Shown here: piece after piece, positions 21,226 through 29,777 of the stretch
Numbering within the stretch: the first letter of the stretch is position 1
Layout of the letters: each line of letters starts with the position of its first letter
NCBI GenBank assembly: GCA_031288795.1
Contig: JAITQS010000058.1
Coordinates: 23,831-87,830, forward strand
Direction of reading: 5' to 3'
From: Holosporaceae bacterium
Lineage (GTDB): Bacteria > Pseudomonadota > Alphaproteobacteria > UBA3830
DNA length: 64,000 bases
Notes under the pieces: generated by a model
Told to the model about the DNA's origin: nothing
Seen by the model: only the letters and a program-made list of their open reading frames with translations
Database searches by the model: none
Translations under genes and position numbers: made by a program

Positions 21226-22292
21226 TGGGCCGTCTCCTTTTGGCTTGGTATTTTATTTTTTGCTATTTCCGTTAGGGGTAAATAGGAGACGGCATTGACT
21301 TTATCATCTATTATTATCTTGTTTACGGATTTGTAGATGTCGCGCATGGTGTCAATGTACAATCTCTTGGACACCACATCCGGAGCCAATTGATACTGGG
21401 AGTAGGCAGACAAGAATCTCGCAACTTCTCCGCGTGCTATTTCCACAATGGCTCTCTTTTGTGCCTCACCGCTATTTATGGTCTCTGCCACGATGCCTCG
21501 GGTGCGGGCTCGGGTATCGCGATCGTAGGCTTCGGCTTTGTTTTTCTCGCTTTGCTGTTCCGCCTGCGCTCTTTCCACATCCCGAAACGAGTCTATGACC
21601 GATGCCGGTGGCTCGACTCTCTGCAATTCAACCCGAAGAATCTCTATGCCCATTTTGTATTCGTTCATGAGCGCCTGAAGGTTTTCCAGCACCTTTTGCT
21701 GTATTTCCGCTCGTCCTTCGGTCTGCACGAAGGAAAATAACGCCTGTCCCACGATTTCGCGCATGACGCTTTCCGCTACGGCTCTGACCGTAACATCCGG
21801 AGATTTCGCATTAAACAGATAATCCTCTACGCCGTCCTCTTTTATTTTCCACAATACACTGAAACTAATGTTGGCCAAATTCGAATCTCCGGTCAACATT
21901 AAGCTCTCTTCCTGCTGAGAATTGAAAAAGGACCCGACGTCTATTTGATTCACGTTCGTAACCTGTTGAAGAATTACCGATTCCAGAGGAGACGGTAGAA
22001 TATACTGCAATCCAGGACCAACGGTCCGTACCCAACGGCCAAACCGAAGTACCACACCTCGCTCATTGTGCTGTACCTGATAAAAACCGGAGGCCAAATA
22101 TAAAATCGCCAATCCTCCCAGCACATAAATCAAAAAATTACGGGATGGAATCTTTTGGTTGCCTCCCCCTCCCATTTTATTCATGCGTTTTTTTAGATTA
22201 TCGATCACGTCAAACGGAAAAGTACCAGTGGAATTGCTTTTCTTCCACGGATCCTCATCATCCGACGTTTCCCAAGGATTTTTAGACGACAT
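21222..22292 (-). CDS. hflK: HflK SPFH-domain protein
   Basis: GFYQVQHNERGVVLRFGRWVRTVGPGLQYILPSP; ATGA overlap with hflC. Confidence 0.94.
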   Translation of the reverse strand: MSSKNPWETSDDEDPWKKSNSTGTFPFDVIDNLKKRMNKMGGGGNQKIPSRNFLIYVLGGLAILYLASGFYQVQHNERGVVLRFGRWVRTVGPGLQYILPSPLESVILQQVTNVNQIDVGSFFNSQQEESLMLTGDSNLANISFSVLWKIKEDGVEDYLFNAKSPDVTVRAVAESVMREIVGQALFSFVQTEGRAEIQQKVLENLQALMNEYKMGIEILRVELQRVEPPASVIDSFRDVERAQAEQQSEKNKAEAYDRDTRARTRGIVAETINSGEAQKRAIVEIARGEVARFLSAYSQYQLAPDVVSKRLYIDTMRDIYKSVNKIIIDDKVNAVSYLPLTEIAKNKIPSQKETAQ

Positions 22293-22504
22293 GCATACCT
22301 CTCCAACAAAACTTTTCTAGCAAACCATTCAGCTTCGTAGAATAGCACAAAAAAAGCAAGCAGGGCACCATTTATTCTCAAAAAAATAACAAATACCAAC
22401 GAGCTTGTCCATAAAAAAATCGCCGCATAATGAGATATTTTTTCGCGAGAACAAAGCGGAACACAGGTATCCACACGTTGCGCAGACCCATAGCGAAATT
22501 CTAG

Positions 22505-22523
22505 AAATCGTTGCCTAATGGCT
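22505..22523. repeat. Dispersed repeat partial copy (TTGCCTAATGGCTTCG)
   Basis: Shares TTGCCTAATGGC core. Confidence 0.45.
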
Positions 22524-22556
22524 TCGCCGTCGACTTCGTCAAGCCCCCAGTCTCTT

Positions 22557-23027
22557 CTAGGCTTCACCGGCGGATTCAATGAACAGCGCGTCGACGGACA
22601 CGTTGGTGGGCAGACTATTCTCTATCAATGCCAAAAAATAATGGAAAAAACGATCGCATTCGCCGGTAATAATGCGCATCGCCGATTCCACTATAACCTC
22701 ATCGGTCAAAAAAGAAGATATAAACGGAATCGATAAACTATAAAAAATGCTGTCGTATTCCTGAACAAAATCAAAATGCCCAATCCACATCTGCATATTC
22801 ACCTGTATAATCGCATTTATGACCGCACTACGCCGCTTTTTGGGAACCGTAAGATTCAAATTACAGGAAAAATATACAATATCACATTCACGTCCCAGCA
22901 TTACCGTCAGCTCATAGACCGATTTCTTGCCGTTCAGCGTTATGGTGATCTCATCTTCTTCAAGCCTATTATAACTGAGATCCATTTTGGTAGCTACCTT
23001 CTCAGTTACGTCTATTAAATCAAGCAT
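22557..23027 (-). CDS. YbjN-domain protein
   Basis: NLTVPKKRRSAVINAIIQVNMQMWIGHFDF, EYDSIFYSLSIPF. Confidence 0.8.
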   Translation of the reverse strand: MLDLIDVTEKVATKMDLSYNRLEEDEITITLNGKKSVYELTVMLGRECDIVYFSCNLNLTVPKKRRSAVINAIIQVNMQMWIGHFDFVQEYDSIFYSLSIPFISSFLTDEVIVESAMRIITGECDRFFHYFLALIENSLPTNVSVDALFIESAGEA

Positions 23028-23108
23028 TAGCCATTACCATCCAATATTACGGAGTATATTATCACAAAAAATCTCCTAACGGAATTAAAAACGACACAAT
23101 AAATATAA

Positions 23109-23570
23109 TTATCTGTTGTTTTTTAGCAGGCGTATTTTTTCGCGATTCCATTCGCGCTGCTTGATGGTCTCACGCTTGTCAATGTTTTTTTTGCCTTTCC
23201 CCAGTCCGATGGATACTTTTGCCAATCCTTTTTCGTTGAAGTATATATTTAAGGGAACCAATGAATAGGCGCCTCTTTTTAGCTGACCAATTAGCTTTAG
23301 CATTTGTTTTTTGTGCAACAAGAGCTTTCTTGCCCGAATCGGATTATGATTCATGCGATTGGCCAGTTTATACTCCGGAATATGCATTTGGTATAAAAAT
23401 ATTTCGCAATCTTTGGATAATCCCGCATAGGCTTCCGTGAGATTCACCCGATGATTCCGGAGCGCCTTCACTTCGCTTCCGCGCAGCACAATGCCCGCCT
23501 CTAGTTTTTCCAGTATCTCGTAGTCATAGTTGGCTCTTTTATTAAAGCCGATTTCTTTATATTCTGCCAT
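23109..23570 (-). CDS. smpB: SsrA-binding protein
   Basis: NKRANYDYEILEKLEAGIVLRGSEVKALR, RKLLLHKKQM, KGKKNIDKRETIKQREWNRE. Confidence 0.97.
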   Translation of the reverse strand: MAEYKEIGFNKRANYDYEILEKLEAGIVLRGSEVKALRNHRVNLTEAYAGLSKDCEIFLYQMHIPEYKLANRMNHNPIRARKLLLHKKQMLKLIGQLKRGAYSLVPLNIYFNEKGLAKVSIGLGKGKKNIDKRETIKQREWNREKIRLLKNNR

Positions 23571-24440
23571 TTAGGTTATATCCACTTTTTCCATAAATTC
23601 ATCAATTTTCGCTTGGGTTTTTGCGTCAATCGGAGACAGCGGAGACCGCAATTCGTTTTTTATGAGTCCCAGGCGACTGAGCGCGTACTTGGCCGGCGCC
23701 GGACTCGGATAATCAAACATAAGAAAATGTAGCGGAGCTAAAGTATCACGCAGGTACCTAAAATCTTCAACATTGCCTTGCTTAAAGGTACGGTAGGTCT
23801 GCGCACACATCTTCGGAGCGACGTTTGCCGTAACGGAAATTACCCCTCGAGCTCCTAGCGCAAGTGCTCCGTAGGCGGTGCTATCGTCTCCGGAGAAAAA
23901 TACGAAATCATCTTTCAATTGTATTCTCCAGCGACTAAATACTGATAAATCAGACCCACAATCCTTGAGACCGATAATATTTTTTCGTTCCGACAATATC
24001 TTTAGGGTGTCGAAAGAGATGCAAGAACCCGCCCGGGCAGGATTATTGTACAAAATCAGCTTCTGCCCCGTGGACTCGCTGAGAATCCTAAAATGCGAAT
24101 AAATCTGCTCCTGCGATGGCTTAATGTAAAACGGACATATGCATAAAAAACCATCTACGAGATCCTCGGTGCTCTTCATTAAAGCTTTGCAATTTTCCGT
24201 CATGGAGTCGATAATGCCTGCGATTATTTTTATTTTTCCGTTTACGACCCCGGCGGCGGTCGCTACGAGATCGATTCTTTCATTAGTTGACAGCGATAGC
24301 GCTTCTCCGGTGGACGCGCATACGACAATACCTGAAATTCCTGAATCCACCAAATAACCGAGGTGTTTTTCAAAAGAATTAAGATCTAATTTATCTTTAA
24401 AAAACGGTGTCACCATAGCCGCAAAATAACCGCTGAACAT
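23571..24440 (-). CDS. dapA: 4-hydroxy-tetrahydrodipicolinate synthase
   Basis: VVCASTGEALSLSTNER, LILYNNPARAG, IGLKDCGSDL. Confidence 0.94.
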   Translation of the reverse strand: MFSGYFAAMVTPFFKDKLDLNSFEKHLGYLVDSGISGIVVCASTGEALSLSTNERIDLVATAAGVVNGKIKIIAGIIDSMTENCKALMKSTEDLVDGFLCICPFYIKPSQEQIYSHFRILSESTGQKLILYNNPARAGSCISFDTLKILSERKNIIGLKDCGSDLSVFSRWRIQLKDDFVFFSGDDSTAYGALALGARGVISVTANVAPKMCAQTYRTFKQGNVEDFRYLRDTLAPLHFLMFDYPSPAPAKYALSRLGLIKNELRSPLSPIDAKTQAKIDEFMEKVDIT

Positions 24441-24738
24441 ATTTAACTCCTAGAAAACAATAATGTATTAAGATTATTGCATATGACTACTTTTCGCAAG
24501 CGATACCGCTGAAATTATGATATATTTTGCGATTTTTCTAGCATCTGCGAAAAATAGCTACCGACAATAGTTTATGAGATAAAGATTATCAGGTTAGAAG
24601 AAAAAAGTACATAGCTAAGCGTATTATTTCTTACCACTCGCTGTTTTCAAATTTTTTCATTCGCATGTTCGAAAAATGGAAAAATCGCATCGCTGGGAGT
24701 ATAATTTTGGAGTATAGTGAGAACTAGGGGAGAATTTG

Positions 24739-24770
24739 ACCTTCCTCCCAATGGAAGGTTGTTTGCTTTT
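24739..24770 (+). terminator. Terminator-like hairpin just upstream of ogt
   Basis: ACCTTCC-tcccaat-GGAAGGT perfect 7-bp stem followed by TGTTTGCTTTT. Confidence 0.4.
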
Positions 24771-24790
24771 ATAAAGTCCAGGAACCAATT

Positions 24791-25273
24791 ATGGATTATT
24801 TTTGCTGTCAAACAATTCTTGGAGCGATAACGATCTTAGCCGATAAAAATTCCGTGCTAAGATTAAGCTTTGGCAATCACTTCCTGACGAACGCTCAAAA
24901 TATCGAATCTCCTCTGATCAGAGGAGCGTTTATTCAGCTAATGGAATATCTGAACGGGGCAAGACAAATATTTGATCTGGATTTTGCCTTTGATGGGTCG
25001 CTTTTTCAAATATCGGTTTGGAACGAGCTAAAGAAAATTTCCTATGGAAAAACAAAGAGTTACCAAGAAATTTCCATTGTAATAAATAATCCCAAATCTT
25101 GCCGAGCTGTTGGGAAAGCCTGTGGCCAAAACCCGATTCCGATCTTTATTCCATGCCATCGGGTAATCGGATCCGATGGAAATTTGACAGGCTACGCCGG
25201 AGGTATAGATATAAAGAAGAAACTTCTGGAAATAGAAAGAAAAGTATTAAATGCAGCTAAATCATCCTTTTGA
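24791..25273 (+). CDS. ogt: Methylated-DNA-protein cysteine methyltransferase
   Basis: active-site IPCHRVIGSDGNLTGYAGGI, YGKTKSYQEIS. Confidence 0.93.
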   Translation: MDYFCCQTILGAITILADKNSVLRLSFGNHFLTNAQNIESPLIRGAFIQLMEYLNGARQIFDLDFAFDGSLFQISVWNELKKISYGKTKSYQEISIVINNPKSCRAVGKACGQNPIPIFIPCHRVIGSDGNLTGYAGGIDIKKKLLEIERKVLNAAKSSF

Positions 25274-25305
25274 TCCAGTTATAGTCTTGAAAAATTAATT
25301 TTAGA

Positions 25306-26160
25306 ATGGAAAAAAACCATTATATAAAAATTCGGCCTGCAGATTTTAATTTGCACCAAATAGAAAATTCGGGACAGTGTTTCCGAATATCTGAAATTTC
25401 AGCAAATGTATGGGAAGTGCATGCTTTTAATAAACGCTTGTTGATTCGTCAAGAAGGAGAAAGGCACGACTATGTTTTTGAATGTTCTTCCGAAGAATTC
25501 AGGAAAATATGGTTCGACTATTTCGATATGGGAAGAGATTATGGAAAAATAAAATCAAACCTAAGGGCAATCGGTGATCCGTATCTAACGGCGGCGGTCG
25601 ATTACGGTTACGGCATAAGAATACTGCGGCAGGACCTCTGGGAAACTATTGTGACATTCCTCATATCTCAGCAAAACAATATTTCCCGCATCAAAAATAC
25701 CATTGTGAAATTGTGCCGCCCCTACGACGATCGATTTCCGACTCCGGATCTTCTCTCTAAATACACAGAAAACGATTTTTTAGCTCTGGGACTGGGATAT
25801 CGAGCCAAATATTTACAAAATATTGTGAAAGCCGTTAGGGAAAATAACCTAAATCTCCGGGAACTAAAAACTATGAACTCTTTCGAAGCCATAAATTTTC
25901 TCAAAAGCTTTAGAGGCATAGGGGATAAGGTGGCCAACTGTATTGCACTTTTCGGATTGCACAAAGTGGATGCATTCCCCATCGACGTTTGGATTAAACG
26001 CATTATCGACGAACGGTACGGCGGTAATTTCGATAAAACCCGCTTTTCCGAATACGCTGGAATCGTGCAGCAATACATGTTTTTTTATCGGAGAAATTCG
26101 GGGAAAAATATTGATTTTTCAGGGCGTGAGCGCCATATCCCACCGGGCACGCTGACCTAG
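25306..26160 (+). CDS. 8-oxoguanine DNA glycosylase, OGG1-type (HhH-GPD)
   Basis: ENSGQCFRISE, FLISQQNNISRIKN, HhH-GPD RGIGDKVANCIALFGLHKVDAFPIDVW with catalytic Lys and Asp. Confidence 0.88.
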   Translation: MEKNHYIKIRPADFNLHQIENSGQCFRISEISANVWEVHAFNKRLLIRQEGERHDYVFECSSEEFRKIWFDYFDMGRDYGKIKSNLRAIGDPYLTAAVDYGYGIRILRQDLWETIVTFLISQQNNISRIKNTIVKLCRPYDDRFPTPDLLSKYTENDFLALGLGYRAKYLQNIVKAVRENNLNLRELKTMNSFEAINFLKSFRGIGDKVANCIALFGLHKVDAFPIDVWIKRIIDERYGGNFDKTRFSEYAGIVQQYMFFYRRNSGKNIDFSGRERHIPPGTLT

Positions 26161-26246
26161 ATCTTTTGCACGAAAATCTTCCGTCTGCCGGATGAGATAT
26201 ACCAAAACCACTGCCGCTATCTAGCAAAAATTGAAATTAAGAAAAT

Positions 26247-26293
26247 AAGACCGCTGCCTGCCTAATGGCTTTTTCTCGCAATGCAACGGTCTC
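26247..26293. repeat. Short imperfect inverted-repeat element (GACCGCTGC / GCAACGGTC arms) containing CCTAATGGC core
   Basis: Arms at 26249-26257 and 26283-26291; core shared with other dispersed copies. Confidence 0.55.
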
Positions 26294-26457
26294 TTTAGGA
26301 CTTTTTTGCAAAGATTCAGTCCTACGCCGATTCCATTGCTTTCATAGGCAGTGGAAGGAGCAAAAATGCAGGTTTCGAAAAAATTCCAATGCAAATCCTC
26401 CTTGGATAGTTGATATAAATAGTATAGAATCCTTCTTGCTAGTTAAATTTGAGGTAG

Positions 26458-27117
26458 GTGGCCGTGAGTGATGAAGTAACTACAATATTGCAGGAAATCA
26501 ATGAAGAATTGAAACATGATCGACAATTGGCGTTTTTTAAAAAGCATATGAATAAAATTCTTGGAGGAATTGGCCTCGTTGTCGCGTTCATACTGATATA
26601 TTCCTCCTGGTACATGCGTAAGCAAAAGCACATGGAAGAGATAACCAACGCTCTTATAAGCCTGAGCCACTCTCCTGCAGAGAAAAATTATCTGCTGCTG
26701 CAGGAACTATTAGAAGAAGCTCCCGCCGAGCTAAAGCCTATTCTATTGATTATAAAATCCGGAAAGCAAATGATGATGAGAGAATTTTCTGTGGAAAATC
26801 TTACACCACTACTGGAATTATCCCAAAAAAGTGGTGTTGACATCGTTTGGAGAGACCTGGCGCTCCTGATATATGCCTCCTATCCAGTTGACGACCACGA
26901 AAATCTTATAAAGTTGCTGGAGCCGCTAACGCAGGAAAATCGCCCATTTTCGTTTATGGCTCTGGAGTTAATTGGCATGATGAAAGAAAACAGCGGAAAA
27001 CGCGAAGAAGCATTGGAGATTTTTGATAAAATAATAAATCATAAAAATGCTCCCAAAACCTTGAAAAATAGAATATCAATTGTATCCAATTATATCCGAA
27101 ACAGTGGGGGAAAATAA
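26458..27117 (+). CDS. YfgM-like tetratricopeptide membrane protein (GTG start)
   Basis: cytoplasmic N-terminus + single TM ILGGIGLVVAFILIYSSWYM; upstream of bamB and der as is common. Confidence 0.72.
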   Translation: MAVSDEVTTILQEINEELKHDRQLAFFKKHMNKILGGIGLVVAFILIYSSWYMRKQKHMEEITNALISLSHSPAEKNYLLLQELLEEAPAELKPILLIIKSGKQMMMREFSVENLTPLLELSQKSGVDIVWRDLALLIYASYPVDDHENLIKLLEPLTQENRPFSFMALELIGMMKENSGKREEALEIFDKIINHKNAPKTLKNRISIVSNYIRNSGGK

Positions 27118-27119
27118 AA

Positions 27120-28439
27120 ATGGAAATGAGAAAATATATGAAAATCCTAAAATCACGTAACCTAATGCTGGCTATTGTTTCGTTGGGATTGCTATTACTA
27201 AGCAGCTGTTCCCGGAAGGAAACACTACAGGGCACTCGAGAGGATATAATTACATCAACCACCGCCAGCGTAGAGCATGATAAAACTCCGGTAACACTGG
27301 ATAAGGAGGAACTTCTAAACAAAGATATGCCCCAAGCATTTTTTAATGCCGCCCACTGTTATCCGGCTTTAAAATTTGCGGCTTCCGGCACCGACCTATG
27401 GTCATCGAGTTTAGATTTTGAAAACGGTAAAACGCTGAAAATGATTGCTTCTCCGGTCATAGCGGCCGGGAAAATTTTTTGCCTAGATGCGGCCGGCATA
27501 GTCTACGCCCTTGATCAAAAAAACGGCCAAAAAATCTGGAGAACCAGCATTTTAATTGGAGGAAAAGACGGTCAAATCGGCGGTGCTATTGCCTACGAAA
27601 ATGGCAGAGTGATCGTCACGTCCAGTTTTTGCGAATGCTTCTCACTGGATGCCCGGGATGGAAAGATTCTCTGGAGGATAAAGCTTCCGGCGCCCTGCAA
27701 AGGAGAAGGAATCACAGTCCATGGAGGAAAAGCGTTCCTCATGTGTGCCAACAGCAGTTTGCAGGTAATAAATATTGAGACCGGAAAAATTATATGGTCA
27801 CATTTCGGCACAATTGTGGATTCCCTGTATCTTGGTAGTGCCGGAGTTGCCATTGATGATGGTTTAGTGTTTTTGGCCTATCCGTCCGGAGAAATATTTG
27901 CTCTGCTGGAGGAAACCGGATCTGTCATTTGGGATTCAATGTTTTCGAAGTTTTCATTGACGAATTCTGCACATTCTTTTGTACATCCGCGGGCGTGTCC
28001 GGTGGTAAAGGATGAGGTGGTGTACTTTGTTGCCTCCAACGAGCAGAGCATCGCTTTCCATAAAAAAACCGGGAACCGCCTCTGGATTAGCAATTTCGGC
28101 GGAGTACAGACACCAACGGTGAACGGCAACAGCATATATATATTTAATTCTAAGTCTGAACTGGTGTGTCTCAATAAAGATAATGGTAAACTCCGATGGG
28201 TCAGTAAGCTTGAGCAGAATCTCGACGATGTCGCAGATTGGTACTCTCAAATCTTGACCAATAAGCATATTCTCATGATATCACCAACGGGAAACGTTTT
28301 TTTTGTGTCTCCCTATACCGGTAAGGTTGAAAAAAGCATGCTTCTTAGTCACGGGGGTAATATTTCCGTCAATCCCGTGATTGCAGACGGTGTAATGTAT
28401 GTGCTCATGAATAATGGCGAACTGGTGGCATACAAATAA
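27120..28439 (+). CDS. bamB: Outer-membrane assembly lipoprotein BamB (PQQ-like beta-propeller)
   Basis: lipobox LLSSCS, repeated GxxxWR/VYALDQKNGQKIWR blades; yfgM-bamB-der order. Confidence 0.88.
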   Translation: MEMRKYMKILKSRNLMLAIVSLGLLLLSSCSRKETLQGTREDIITSTTASVEHDKTPVTLDKEELLNKDMPQAFFNAAHCYPALKFAASGTDLWSSSLDFENGKTLKMIASPVIAAGKIFCLDAAGIVYALDQKNGQKIWRTSILIGGKDGQIGGAIAYENGRVIVTSSFCECFSLDARDGKILWRIKLPAPCKGEGITVHGGKAFLMCANSSLQVINIETGKIIWSHFGTIVDSLYLGSAGVAIDDGLVFLAYPSGEIFALLEETGSVIWDSMFSKFSLTNSAHSFVHPRACPVVKDEVVYFVASNEQSIAFHKKTGNRLWISNFGGVQTPTVNGNSIYIFNSKSELVCLNKDNGKLRWVSKLEQNLDDVADWYSQILTNKHILMISPTGNVFFVSPYTGKVEKSMLLSHGGNISVNPVIADGVMYVLMNNGELVAYK

Positions 28440-29777
28440 ATGAAAATAGCCATTATAGGAAGACCCAATGTGGGAAAGTCCACTCTGTTTAACAGGTTGG
28501 TAAAGGAAAAAAATGCCATCGTCGGCGACTTTCCGGGCATAACCCGCGATAGAAAAGTTCATGACGGAGAACTCTGGGGACTGAAATTTTTAATCACGGA
28601 TACTCCCGGAGTCGATCCTTTCTCCTCTGATTCTCTGGGAATTTCCATGAACAAGCAGTCTTTGGCGGCGATTAGGGAGTCTAATATTGTATTTTTCGTC
28701 ATCGACGCCAGGGAGGGAGTTACCAACTATGACCAGGAAATAGCCTCCTGGCTGCGATCGTCCTTCAAAACTCTTGGGAATCGCCCGGTTATTCTCATAG
28801 AAAACAAATCCGAAGGGAAAAAAAGCGCCGACGTAGTCGAAACTTTGGGATTTGGTGAAGGAGTTGCGTTGTCCGCTGAGCATAATTTGGGCATGGATGA
28901 GCTGTATCAGCGGCTGCAGTCGCTGGACATACCCGCTATTTCCCTACACCAGAAAGATCTCGATTCGGGAATAAAAATAGCCATAGTCGGCAGACCAAAC
29001 GTTGGAAAATCAACGCTCATCAATGCCATTATCGGGGACGATCGACTGCTAACCGGAGAGCAAGCAGGCATCACCCGAGATGCCATCCTACTGAAATATA
29101 AATTTAAAAACCGTCCCCTAACACTGATGGATACCGCCGGACAACGAAGAAAATCAAAGGTAACGGAAAAACTAGAAACAGTCTCCGTCCAGGACGCCTG
29201 GAGGTATATCCGCCAGGCAAACGTCGTGGTGGTGCTTATGGATCTGAAAAATCCGCTGGAAAATCAGGATATTAGCATCGCTAGTAAAGCTTTCGACGAG
29301 GGAAAAATCGTGATTTTCGCCTTTAATAAAAGCGATACCGTGGAAAATGCCCATGAAATTCTAAAAAACATTCAAAAACGAGTGGAAAAAGAATTTGCAC
29401 AACTTCCGGGAGTTGCCTGTCTGCTGGTGTCGGCGAAAGAAAAAAAAGGACTCGCAAGAATATTCAATGTTTCATTCCAATTATACGACGACTGGTGCAA
29501 ACGCATCTCCACCAGTTCTCTCAATAAATGGTTTCCAACAGCGATCGCAAAAAATCCTCCGCCCTTGGTAAATGGTATGCCCATAAAATTGAAATACATA
29601 TCTCAAACCAATACCAAACCGCCGACCTTCGTGATATTTGCCAATCGAGCGGAGCATTTGCCTGTCAGCTATGAACGCTATCTGCTGAACAATTTGCGCA
29701 GTTCTTTTAATTTGTACGGAATTCCACTGCGCCTTTTCGTGAGACAGCGGCAAAATCCCCACGATCCGAATGCCTAG
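28440..29777 (+). CDS. der: Ribosome biogenesis GTPase Der (EngA)
   Basis: two G domains: IIGRPNVGKSTLFNRL and IVGRPNVGKSTLINAI. Confidence 0.97.
   Translation: MKIAIIGRPNVGKSTLFNRLVKEKNAIVGDFPGITRDRKVHDGELWGLKFLITDTPGVDPFSSDSLGISMNKQSLAAIRESNIVFFVIDAREGVTNYDQEIASWLRSSFKTLGNRPVILIENKSEGKKSADVVETLGFGEGVALSAEHNLGMDELYQRLQSLDIPAISLHQKDLDSGIKIAIVGRPNVGKSTLINAIIGDDRLLTGEQAGITRDAILLKYKFKNRPLTLMDTAGQRRKSKVTEKLETVSVQDAWRYIRQANVVVVLMDLKNPLENQDISIASKAFDEGKIVIFAFNKSDTVENAHEILKNIQKRVEKEFAQLPGVACLLVSAKEKKGLARIFNVSFQLYDDWCKRISTSSLNKWFPTAIAKNPPPLVNGMPIKLKYISQTNTKPPTFVIFANRAEHLPVSYERYLLNNLRSSFNLYGIPLRLFVRQRQNPHDPNA

Noticed and set aside
22205-22579. 124-aa ORF with hydrophobic stretch between ybjN and hflK
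   Set aside because: Overlaps hflK start by 88 nt and ybjN end, contains the dispersed repeat core; could be a small membrane protein but support is too weak to call
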